The notes below the pieces were generated by a model. That model searched no databases, was not told the DNA's origin, and saw only the letters and a list, made by a program, of their open reading frames with translations. A program made the position numbers and the translations under genes. From Verrucomicrobia bacterium UBA6354 (GTDB lineage Bacteria > Verrucomicrobiota > Kiritimatiellia > RFP12 > UBA1067), in NCBI GenBank assembly GCA_002440145.1, contig DJRS01000131.1:1-8182 (forward strand): a stretch of DNA of 8,182 nt, read 5' to 3'. Below, in pieces: positions 1-5,729 of the stretch; position 1 is the first letter of the stretch, and each line of letters starts with the position of its first letter.

Positions 1-36
1 CGTTGCGCCGGAACGGCGATGCGGTTTCCTTGAAAC

Positions 37-82
37 GCCGCCCCTCGTCTCTTGCGGAGCAAGCGCCGACGGGCGGCAAGAG
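37..82 (+). other. Alternative hairpins upstream of the proB promoter
   Basis: GCCGCCC (37-43) can pair with GGGCGGC (71-77), enclosing a CTTGC/GCAAG hairpin (51-55 with 59-63). CTCTTGC (49-55) can instead pair with GCAAGAG (76-82), which excludes the first fold. No T-run follows, so this is not a standard terminator. It lies upstream of the proB promoter and so cannot be in the proB transcript; it may belong to the 3' end of a gene outside the window. The rest of 1-180 shows no convincing gene. The 60-codon frame at 3-185 is Arg/Pro/Ser-rich and looks like chance. Confidence 0.25.
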
Positions 83-181
83 GTTCCCCGGACGGTTTGC
101 CCCCTCCCCTCGGAACGACCTGTCCCGGGTGTCTCACGACAGGGTAAACTTTTCCCGGCAAGAAAGAAGTGCAGATACGAG

Positions 182-217
182 GTGACGGCGGAATGCACAT
201 TTGATATAATATCGGCA
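182..217 (+). promoter_or_regulatory. proB promoter (sigma70-type, extended -10), leaderless start
   Basis: A -35-like GTGACG (182-187, four of six consensus bases) is separated by 17 nt from a perfect TATAAT (205-210). TGA directly before it (202-204) makes the TGn extended -10. With the last T at -7, position +1 falls on A217, the first base of the proB ATG. The 6 nt between the -10 box and the ATG leave no room for a ribosome binding site, so the transcript is predicted to be leaderless. The elements are seen directly; the start point is inferred from standard spacing. Confidence 0.75.
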
Positions 218-978
218 TGAGAATCGTCGTCAAAGTAGGTTCGCACGTCATCGCGAACAAGGCGGGAAGGCCCAATCCCGCGACGTTGCGCCGGCTCGTC
301 GCACAACTGTGCGATTTGAAGGAAGCCGGGCACGAAATCGTCTTTGTTTCGTCCGGTGCGGTAGCCGCCGGCATAGAATCGCTCGGATTCCGCGAACGGC
401 CGAGGGACGTCAACGATTGCCAGATGTGCGCGGCGGTGGGGCAGGTCCGGTTCATCTGCGCGTACGAGAAGCTCTTCGGCGCGCGCGGCGTCAAAATCGG
501 GCAGGTCTTGCTGACGCATGCGGACTTCGAGACGCGCCACCGCTCGCAGAACGTGAAGAAGTCGCTGGAGCATCTCGTCAAGGCGGGCGTCCTGCCGGTC
601 GTCAACGAGAACGACGTGGTCGCCGACGAAGAAATGAAAGAGCTCTTTACGTTCGGCGACAATGATTGGCTGTCCTATCTCATCGCGCGTCTCGTGCATG
701 CGGACGCCTTGATCCTTCTGACGAGCGTGGACGGCCTCCTGGACGCCGCGGGCAAGCGCATCGCCCACGTGGCGAACTTCCGGGCCGCGGCGAAGCTGGT
801 GCATCCGGGCGAGAAGGGAAAGCTTTCAAAGGGCGGGATGGATTCCAAGCTGAAAGCGGTGAAGGCCGCCGTTTCGGCCGGCATCGACACCTATGTCGCC
901 AATGGACGCAAGAGCGTGCTGGTGCCGCTTTTGGCGGGCAAGTCGGTCGGCACGTTCTTCCCGGCCAGTTCCCTCTGA
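217..978 (+). CDS. proB: Glutamate 5-kinase, short form without PUA domain
   Basis: Phosphorylates L-glutamate with ATP to gamma-glutamyl phosphate, the first step of proline synthesis in the cytoplasm. The 253-residue protein is a complete amino acid kinase domain: KVGS near the N terminus (6-9, phosphate binding), SSGAVAAG (45-52), NENDVV (130-135) and GDNDWLS (147-153) for glutamate binding, LLTSVDGL (167-174), and KGGMDSKL (205-212) carrying the conserved lysine of the kinase fold. It ends where the kinase domain ends, so the C-terminal PUA domain of the roughly 367-residue E. coli enzyme is absent. Single-domain glutamate kinases are known in other bacteria and in the kinase half of eukaryotic P5C synthase, so this need not be a truncation. 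The ATG at 217 fits the family N terminus exactly and has no Shine-Dalgarno sequence, consistent with a leaderless message. proA follows after 16 nt. Confidence 0.95.
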   Translation: MRIVVKVGSHVIANKAGRPNPATLRRLVAQLCDLKEAGHEIVFVSSGAVAAGIESLGFRERPRDVNDCQMCAAVGQVRFICAYEKLFGARGVKIGQVLLTHADFETRHRSQNVKKSLEHLVKAGVLPVVNENDVVADEEMKELFTFGDNDWLSYLIARLVHADALILLTSVDGLLDAAGKRIAHVANFRAAAKLVHPGEKGKLSKGGMDSKLKAVKAAVSAGIDTYVANGRKSVLVPLLAGKSVGTFFPASSL

Positions 979-994
979 CGGAAAGGAGATCGAC

Positions 995-2200
995 GTGACG
1001 ACAACGGAATATGTCCACAGTCTGGCGAAAAAAGCGCGTGCGGCCGCGGCGGATCTGCGTCGGCGGACGTCGGCCGAGAAAGACGCCCGTTTGCTGGAGC
1101 TGGCGGATGCGCTCGAGAAAGAGAAGGGCGCCCTGGACGCCGCGAACGCGGCGGATGTCGCCGCGGCGCGGGAAGCCGGTCTTTCCCCGGCGCTGGTCGA
1201 CCGCCTGACCCTGACGCCGGCGCGCTTCGCGGCGATGGTGGAAGGCGTGCGCACGGTGGCCGCGCTGCCCGACCCGGTCGGCGAAGTCGTCTGGACGCGG
1301 ACGCGCCCGAGCGGCATCACCATAGAAAAGACGCGCGAACCTTTTGGCGTCGTCGCCGTCGTCTTCGAGTCGCGTCCGAACGTCCTCGTCGATACGGCGG
1401 CGCTTTGCGTGAAGACGGGCAATGCCGTCGTCCTGCGCGGCGGAAAGGAAGCCGCCCGGAGCAACGCCGCGCTCGCGGCGGTCGCCCGGCGCATTCTGGG
1501 CGACGCCGTCCAGTTCGTGGCGATTCCCGGCCACGAGGCCGTGGCGGAACTCGTCCGCGCCGTCGGTCTTGTGGACGTGGCGATTCCCCGAGGCGGGGAA
1601 CGCCTTATCCGCGCCATGTGCGAAGCCGCGCTGATTCCCGTCCTCAAGCACTACAAGGGGGTGTGCCACGTCTATGTGGACGACGAGGCGGATTTGGCGA
1701 TGGCGCTTTCCATTCTGGACAACGCCAAGGTGCAGCGTCCTTCGGCGTGCAACGCCGTGGAGTGCCTCCTGGTGCACGAGAAGGTGGCGCCTCTGTTCCT
1801 CAAGATGGTGGCGGCCTGGGCGAAAGGACGCGGCGTCAAGCTGCATATGCCCGAAGAGCCCGGCCACGATTGGGGGCGCGAATTCCTCGCGCTCGAGCTG
1901 AATGTGGGCGTCGTCCCCGACTGCGCGGCGGCGATTGCGCACATCAACACCTACGGCTCGCACCACTCGGACGCAATCGTCACGCAGAATGCCGCGCATG
2001 CCGCGCAGTTCCTGCGCGACGTGGACTCCGCCTGCGTCTACCACAACGCGTCCACGCGCTTCACGGACGGCGCGGAGTTCGGCATGGGCGCGGAAATCGG
2101 CATTTCGACCGACAAATTGCACGCGCGCGGCCCCATGGGGTTGGAAGAGCTGACGACCTACAAATACCGCGTGACGGGTGACGGGACGGTGCGGAAATGA
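995..2200 (+). CDS. proA: Gamma-glutamyl phosphate reductase
   Basis: Reduces gamma-glutamyl phosphate with NADPH to glutamate semialdehyde, which cyclises to P5C: the second step of proline synthesis. The phosphate intermediate is labile, so pairing with proB makes sense. I chose the GTG at 995 because AAAGGAG lies just upstream (983-989) and the product (401 residues, VTTTEYVHS...) matches the usual family start and length (about 417 in E. coli). The longer open frame back to 893 runs into proB. Aldehyde dehydrogenase-type motifs are visible: EPFGVVAVVFESRPNV, the catalytic cysteine Cys252 in RPSACNAVE, and the family signature near the C terminus, NASTRFTDGAEFGMGAEIGI followed by STDKLHARGPMGLEELTTYK. 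Its last codons overlap the next gene by 4 nt (ATGA). Confidence 0.96.
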   Translation: MTTTEYVHSLAKKARAAAADLRRRTSAEKDARLLELADALEKEKGALDAANAADVAAAREAGLSPALVDRLTLTPARFAAMVEGVRTVAALPDPVGEVVWTRTRPSGITIEKTREPFGVVAVVFESRPNVLVDTAALCVKTGNAVVLRGGKEAARSNAALAAVARRILGDAVQFVAIPGHEAVAELVRAVGLVDVAIPRGGERLIRAMCEAALIPVLKHYKGVCHVYVDDEADLAMALSILDNAKVQRPSACNAVECLLVHEKVAPLFLKMVAAWAKGRGVKLHMPEEPGHDWGREFLALELNVGVVPDCAAAIAHINTYGSHHSDAIVTQNAAHAAQFLRDVDSACVYHNASTRFTDGAEFGMGAEIGISTDKLHARGPMGLEELTTYKYRVTGDGTVRK

Positions 2201-2475
2201 AGAAGAGACTGTTTTTCGCCACGCTCGCGGGCGCGCTGGTTCTGGTCGCCTGGTTCGTCTGGCGGCAGGCCGGCGGCGTCTCCCACGCCGAAATCCACGA
2301 CGCGGTGACGAAGGGGACGGCCGCCATATTGGCGCGAGTGGATGTTCGTGGCGACCGGGTGGAGGCGCGTGTGGACGGCGTGGAGGAGAAACTGGACCGC
2401 ATCGAGGCGAAGCTGGACAAGATCCTCGAGCTGGCTACGCGCCCTTTGCCGGACGGCATGAAGCCTGCGCGCTGA
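2197..2475 (+). CDS. Small membrane-anchored coiled-coil protein
   Basis: I do not recognise a family. The 92-residue product starts MKKRLFF, followed by one hydrophobic segment (about 5-22, ending AWFVW), so it is probably an inner-membrane anchor or uncleaved signal. Residues 47-80 form five consecutive heptads that mostly end in Asp (RVDVRGD, RVEARVD, GVEEKLD, RIEAKLD, then KILELAT), a strong parallel coiled-coil pattern. After the anchor the chain is short and polar, so it may oligomerise or tether a partner. The ATG overlaps the proA stop by 4 nt and has only a weak Shine-Dalgarno sequence, so translation is probably coupled to proA. No enzymatic motif is visible. A role in proline metabolism rests on position only; it could be a passenger with a general envelope function. 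Confidence 0.75.
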   Translation: MKKRLFFATLAGALVLVAWFVWRQAGGVSHAEIHDAVTKGTAAILARVDVRGDRVEARVDGVEEKLDRIEAKLDKILELATRPLPDGMKPAR

Positions 2476-2496
2476 AGGGCGTCTGCCTGTTTTTTG
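2476..2496 (+). terminator. Weak hairpin plus T6, possible attenuating terminator
   Basis: GGC (2478-2480) can pair with GCC (2485-2487) around a GTCT loop, extended by one G-U pair, and is followed by six T residues (2490-2495). The stem is only 3-4 bp, far weaker than the terminator at 2754. If it acts, it would partly separate expression of the proBA operon from the Cys-rich lipoprotein gene downstream. I see no convincing promoter between it and that gene. Confidence 0.25.
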
Positions 2497-2525
2497 TAAA
2501 GGAAAGCCTAAAGGAGGGCAAAAAG

Positions 2526-2717
2526 ATGAAGCAAGTCAAGAACATGTTTGCCGCGGCGGTCGCCGTGGGTCTGGTGGCGTTCGTTTCGGGTTGCTGCGCC
2601 TGCAAGCCGTCCGCGTCGGCGTGCTGCGCCAAAACCTGCACACCGGGTGCGGCGTGCGCATGCTGCTGCGGGCAGAATCCGTGCACGTGCAATGCGAATG
2701 GCGCCTGCGCGAAGTGA
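2526..2717 (+). CDS. Very cysteine-rich small lipoprotein
   Basis: No family recognised. The 63-residue product has a short basic N terminus, a hydrophobic stretch (7-20) and a lipobox V-S-G-C with cleavage before Cys23, so the mature chain of 41 residues should be lipid-anchored to a membrane, most likely facing the periplasm. Thirteen of those 41 residues are cysteine (23, 24, 26, 33, 34, 38, 44, 46, 47, 48, 53, 55, 61), in CxC, CC, CCC and CxC clusters. Leaving out the lipidated Cys23, twelve remain. The pattern resembles metallothioneins in style only; metal binding, redox buffering or a disulfide-rich fold are all possible. The start is set by AAGGAGGG (2511-2518), 7 nt before the ATG. 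The open frame continues upstream to 2178 but without signal or RBS. A terminator follows 37 nt after the stop. Confidence 0.8.
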   Translation: MKQVKNMFAAAVAVGLVAFVSGCCACKPSASACCAKTCTPGAACACCCGQNPCTCNANGACAK

Positions 2718-2753
2718 CGCTTCCCATATGGCGGTTCGGATTGAACCACCCCT

Positions 2754-2801
2754 CTCTCGCGCCCAAGGGAAACGGTTTCCCACGGGCGCGAGAGTTGTTT
2801 T
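2754..2801 (+). terminator. Strong nested hairpin terminator
   Basis: A perfect 11-bp stem, CTCTCGCGCCC (2754-2764) with GGGCGCGAGAG (2784-2794), encloses a second inverted repeat GGGAA/TTCCC (2767-2771 with 2777-2781). TTGTTTT (2795-2801) follows. It sits 37 nt after the Cys-rich lipoprotein gene and should end the proBA transcript. The stem is nearly symmetrical but the T-run is only on the + side. Confidence 0.8.
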
Positions 2802-2805
2802 CCAG

Positions 2806-2824
2806 GGGGATGGTCCCCGTTTTT
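2806..2824 (+). terminator. Second, tandem terminator-like hairpin
   Basis: GGGGA (2806-2810) pairs with TCCCC (2814-2818) across a TGG loop and is followed by G and five T (2820-2824). It begins 4 nt after the main terminator and could serve as a backup. The stem is short (5 bp), so this is moderately supported only. Confidence 0.45.
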
Positions 2825-3427
2825 CTCACTGACTTGCGACCAAAAGCCCGAGAGAAACGATATAAAAGCCCGTGCCTTTTTAGCCTAAAAACCGCAGTTG
2901 AAAACTATGGCGCTTTCTGTCCGCCAAAATGCCCATGAGAAAGAATTCCCAAGGGCACGAGAATCAACGGCACGAGAAGGAAGCGTCTGCAGACGCGAAA
3001 GGATAAAATAGTTTGCGTTTTCGATTGAAATAAACTGCAAAACATCGAGATATCGCCTAAAAACAAGGAATGTTCCCGTCTACTGTCCCTGTTTCCCCGC
3101 CGGCGCGACGGTGCGTACGAAGCCACCTCCAGGCGGAAAGTTCCGCGCTTGTCCGTTTGCTTCCGTGTGACGACCGGGTGGGGCAGACGCGTCTCGTGGG
3201 CACGCGAGAGGGTCGGGGCTCAGGGCATTCTTCCCGGCTTGATTGCGCGGCCTTGGTTCCGCTTCCCCGCAGGGCATCCGCCGGGGGAAGTGGTTCCGGC
3301 GGGCGCATGCCTCCTTTGTTCAGGTACGAAGAGGCGGAACTCCTGCGAAAAGGGGTATTGGATTGTCGGGATATCGAGGCCGCGGCAAAGAGAATGCGCG
3401 GATATTTCACACGCGGCGGGCGATTTA
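2825..3427 (+). other. Intergenic region, no convincing gene, AT-rich first part
   Basis: About 600 nt separate the two operons. Roughly 2840-3075 is clearly richer in A and T than the surrounding genes and holds an AT-rich inverted repeat TTTTTAG-C-CTAAAAA (2877-2891), a 10-nt direct repeat GGCACGAGAA (2954-2963 and 2969-2978), a second direct repeat GCCTAAAAAC (2883-2892 and 3055-3064), and a perfect palindrome at 2983-2996. From 3075 on the GC content rises again, and GCGGAA/TTCCGC (3133-3146) forms a small hairpin. Open frames here (3070-3435 on +, 3080-3277 on -) have no start signal and low-complexity Arg/Pro/Gly composition; I do not call them genes. A small RNA is not excluded. Confidence 0.5.
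2983..2996. promoter_or_regulatory. Perfect 14-bp palindrome, operator-like
   Basis: GCGTCTGCAGACGC is its own reverse complement with no central gap. Its size and symmetry suit a dimeric DNA-binding protein, and it lies in the AT-rich intergenic stretch about 470 bp upstream of the regulator gene. No promoter is evident beside it, so function is unproven. Confidence 0.3.
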
Positions 3428-3443
3428 TGGTATAATAGGGGTG
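3428..3443 (+). promoter_or_regulatory. Extended -10 promoter of the HTH-cupin gene
   Basis: TGG followed by a perfect TATAAT (3428-3436) forms a TGn extended -10; the predicted start is about 3443, giving a leader of about 21 nt. No good -35 box is present at 17 nt. The nearest, TTTCAC (3405-3410), is 20 nt away, but extended -10 promoters need little -35 contact. The GAGG at 3454-3457 then serves as ribosome binding site for the ATG at 3464. The motif is the same type as that of proB. Confidence 0.7.
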
Positions 3444-3463
3444 TTGCAATTGTGAGGTTCAGA

Positions 3464-4024
3464 ATGTCCATACAAGACAAAATAGGAATGCGCGTACGAT
3501 CGTGCCGGGAGAAACTCGGCATGAGCGTGTACGATTTGACGCAGAAAAGCGGCATTGACGAGAAGTTCATCAACGCGGTGGAGAAGGGAGAGGTCATTCC
3601 CGCGCTGGGGGTGCTCTCCCGTCTGGCGCGCGCGCTGGGCATGCGGGTCGGCACCTTCACGGACGACCAGTTCCGTCCCGATCCCGTGGTGACGCGCGCG
3701 GCGGACAATGCGACGGTGAAGATCCACGACTCGGTCGTGGATCTGCCGGGGGTGACGTACCGTTCGCTGGCGCTGGGCAAGACGGACCGCAACATGGATC
3801 CGTACCGCGTCGACATGGAGGATGGCGCGAGCGAAACCGTGCAGGCGAGCGAGGGCGAGGAGTTGCTCATTTGCCTGTCGGGGACGGTCGAGCTCGTCTA
3901 CGGGCAGCAGACCGTCACGCTTTACGCGGGGGATACGGCCTACTACAACAATGTCGTGAAGCACACGTTCAAGGCGGTCGGCGGCCCTGCGTCGCTTTAC
4001 CGGATATTCTACATGCCGCTCTGA
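3464..4024 (+). CDS. HTH (XRE) - cupin transcriptional regulator
   Basis: A 186-residue protein with a Cro/cI-type helix-turn-helix (about 6-62, including SVYDLTQKSGI and FINAVEKGEVIPALGVLSRL) and a C-terminal cupin barrel (about 110-186). It presumably binds DNA and senses a small molecule through the cupin. The usual HxH plus Glu metal triad of the first cupin motif is not there: the region reads VQASEGEELL (126-135), although His167 of the second motif remains. It may therefore bind a ligand without metal. I chose the ATG at 3464, 6 nt after GAGG and downstream of the promoter; the open frame extends to 3149 but that part precedes the predicted start of transcription. accD starts 34 nt downstream with no terminator between, so control of accDA-lpxIB and of itself is the natural inference. 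The ligand is unknown; fatty-acid or acyl-CoA related molecules are conceivable. Confidence 0.85.
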   Translation: MSIQDKIGMRVRSCREKLGMSVYDLTQKSGIDEKFINAVEKGEVIPALGVLSRLARALGMRVGTFTDDQFRPDPVVTRAADNATVKIHDSVVDLPGVTYRSLALGKTDRNMDPYRVDMEDGASETVQASEGEELLICLSGTVELVYGQQTVTLYAGDTAYYNNVVKHTFKAVGGPASLYRIFYMPL

Positions 4025-4058
4025 GGGGCGGGCGAGACTTTAATCAGGAGAACAAGCA

Positions 4059-4889
4059 ATGAGTTGGTTTGAAGCCACGAAAGACAAACCGAAGATTCCG
4101 CCGGCCAAGGCGCTGTGGGCGATCTGTCCCAAATGCAAGAGCCACTTTTCGAAAGAGGCGTGGAAGGCGCACGGGGGGATTTGCCCGAAGTGCAACTACC
4201 ACGGGCGGCTGTCGGCGCGCGAACGCATCGCGCAGATCGCGGACGCGGGTTCGTTCGAGGAAATCTGCCGCGAAGTCGGCTATTCGGACCACCTGCACTT
4301 CCACGACGCGACGGGCGCCTACGCGGACAAGGTCAAGGCGACGATCGAGAAGACGGGCGAGGGCGAGTCCGTCACCGTGGGGACGTGCACGATCGAGAAG
4401 CATCCGGTCATGCTGGGCGTCATGGATTTCGCGTTCATGGGCGGTTCGCTCGGGACGGGAACGGGCGAGCGCATCGCCCGGGCGTGCGAGCAGGCGATAA
4501 AGGAACGTCGCCCGCTGGTGCTGTTTTCCGCCTCGGGCGGGGCGCGGATGCACGAGGGCATCCTCTCGCTTCTGCAGATGGCCAAGACGTCCGCGGCGAT
4601 TGCGCGGCTGAAGGCGGCGGGACTCCCGTACATCAGCGTGCTGACCGATCCGACGACGGGAGGCGTTTCGGCCTCGTATGCGATGCTCGGGGACATCAAC
4701 ATCACCGAGCCGCGCGCCTTGATCGGCTTCGCGGGGCGGCGCGTCATCGAGAATACGATCCACCAGAAGCTGCCGGCGGACTTCCAGAGCGCGGAGTACC
4801 TGGAGAAGCACGGGTTCATCGACAAGATCGTGGAACGCAAGGACATGAAGCGTTTTATCGCGAAGATGCTGGAATATTGGGGTTTTTAA
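4059..4889 (+). CDS. accD: Acetyl-CoA carboxylase carboxyltransferase subunit beta
   Basis: Beta subunit of the carboxyltransferase that moves the carboxyl group from biotin on AccB to acetyl-CoA, giving malonyl-CoA, the committed precursor of fatty acids; it acts in the cytoplasm as an alpha2-beta2 complex with AccA. The 276-residue protein has the N-terminal zinc ribbon with Cys23, Cys26, Cys42 and Cys45 (CX2C-X15-CX2C) and the crotonase-like core with MGGSLGTGTGER, SASGGARM (157-164), LLQMAKTSAA, LTDPTTGGVSASYAMLGD and ALIGFAGRRVIENT. It is somewhat shorter than E. coli AccD (304) at the C terminus. AGGAG at 4046-4050 lies 8 nt before the ATG. accA follows after 12 nt. The biotin carboxylase genes accB and accC are not in this window. 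Confidence 0.97.
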   Translation: MSWFEATKDKPKIPPAKALWAICPKCKSHFSKEAWKAHGGICPKCNYHGRLSARERIAQIADAGSFEEICREVGYSDHLHFHDATGAYADKVKATIEKTGEGESVTVGTCTIEKHPVMLGVMDFAFMGGSLGTGTGERIARACEQAIKERRPLVLFSASGGARMHEGILSLLQMAKTSAAIARLKAAGLPYISVLTDPTTGGVSASYAMLGDINITEPRALIGFAGRRVIENTIHQKLPADFQSAEYLEKHGFIDKIVERKDMKRFIAKMLEYWGF

Positions 4890-4901
4890 GGAGATATTTT
4901 C

Positions 4902-5726
4902 ATGGCTACGAACAAGACAGAAACGGCCGGGAAGACGGCGTGGGAACGTGTGCAGCTGGCGCGCGACCCGAAACGGCCCCACATCCGCGATTTCATCGCC
5001 AACGTGTGCAGCGACTTCGAGGAGCTCCACGGCGACCGTCTGGTGAACGACGACCGGGGGCTCATCGCCGGATTCGCGACGCTCGGAGACCGGAAGGTCC
5101 TCGTCTTGGGGCACCACAAGGGCGCGACGGTCGAGGAGAACATGGAGGCCAACTTCGGCATGGCCAATCCGGACGGCTACCGCAAGGCGATGCGCCTGGC
5201 GAAACTCGCCGAGCGGTTCCACAATCCGATCGTGACGTTCGTGGACACGCCCGGCGCGTATCCGGGCGACACGGCCGAAGCGCGCGGGCAGGCCGAGGCG
5301 ATCGCCAAGAGCCTGGAGTTCTTCAGCGAACTCAAGACGCCGATCGTCGTCGTCGTCACGGGCGAGGGCGGTTCGGGCGGCGCGCTTGCGATCGCCGTCG
5401 GGGACAAGATCCTCATGATGGAGAACGCGGTCTATTCGGTCATTTCGCCCGAGGGATGCGCGGGAATCCTGTGGCGCGACGGGGCGAAGGCGCCGGAAGC
5501 GGCCGCGGCGCTCAAGATCACGGCGCACGACCTCGAGAAGCTCGGGGCGATCGACGCCATCATCCCGGAACCCGAAGGCGGGGCGCAGAAGGACCCGATG
5601 GCGGCGTGCGCAGCGGTCAAGCAGGCGGTCGTCGCGGCGCTGGACGAACTGGCGAAGCTTTCGGCGGACGACCTTTTGGCGGCGCGGTATGCGAAGATCC
5701 GCGCGTACGGCAACTTCTACAAGTAA
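4902..5726 (+). CDS. accA: Acetyl-CoA carboxylase carboxyltransferase subunit alpha, short form
   Basis: Partner of AccD in malonyl-CoA formation; the alpha subunit supplies most of the carboxybiotin-binding side. The 274 residues begin at the segment WERVQLARDPKRP (family WQIAQLARHPQRP), so the N-terminal helical extension of about 45-50 residues seen in E. coli (319) and B. subtilis is absent. Short AccA proteins are known in streptococci. Core motifs are intact: GDR near residue 44, NFGMANPDGYRKAMRL, DTPGAYPGDTAEARGQAEAI, GEGGSGGALA (154-163) and YSVISPEG (178-185). The start is firm: AAGGAGAT overlaps the accD stop (4888-4895) and no room exists for an N-terminal extension without running into accD. 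lpxI begins 3 nt after the stop. Confidence 0.96.
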   Translation: MATNKTETAGKTAWERVQLARDPKRPHIRDFIANVCSDFEELHGDRLVNDDRGLIAGFATLGDRKVLVLGHHKGATVEENMEANFGMANPDGYRKAMRLAKLAERFHNPIVTFVDTPGAYPGDTAEARGQAEAIAKSLEFFSELKTPIVVVVTGEGGSGGALAIAVGDKILMMENAVYSVISPEGCAGILWRDGAKAPEAAAALKITAHDLEKLGAIDAIIPEPEGGAQKDPMAACAAVKQAVVAALDELAKLSADDLLAARYAKIRAYGNFYK

Positions 5727-5729
5727 CAG

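Noticed and set aside
119..143. CCTGTC/GACAGG hairpin followed by TAAACTTTT as a terminator
   Set aside because: 6-bp stem with a 13-nt loop, and the T-run starts too far downstream.
893..994. N-terminal extension of proA from the ATG at 893
   Set aside because: Lies inside proB; the GTG at 995 has a strong ribosome site and matches family length.
680..2122. 480-codon minus-strand frame opposite proB and proA
   Set aside because: Shadow of proBA; no ribosome site or protein-like motif.
3070..3435. 121-codon frame in the intergenic gap
   Set aside because: No ribosome site, low-complexity composition, no recognisable domain, although the last 40 residues look more protein-like.
3407..3455. 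TCACA ... TGTGA inverted pair around the HTH-cupin promoter as an operator
   Set aside because: Only 5 bp per half and 39 nt apart; expected by chance, not enough to call a binding site.
3149..3463. N-terminal extension of the HTH-cupin gene
   Set aside because: Precedes the predicted transcription start and the HTH; no ribosome site; the ATG at 3464 has GAGG at proper distance.
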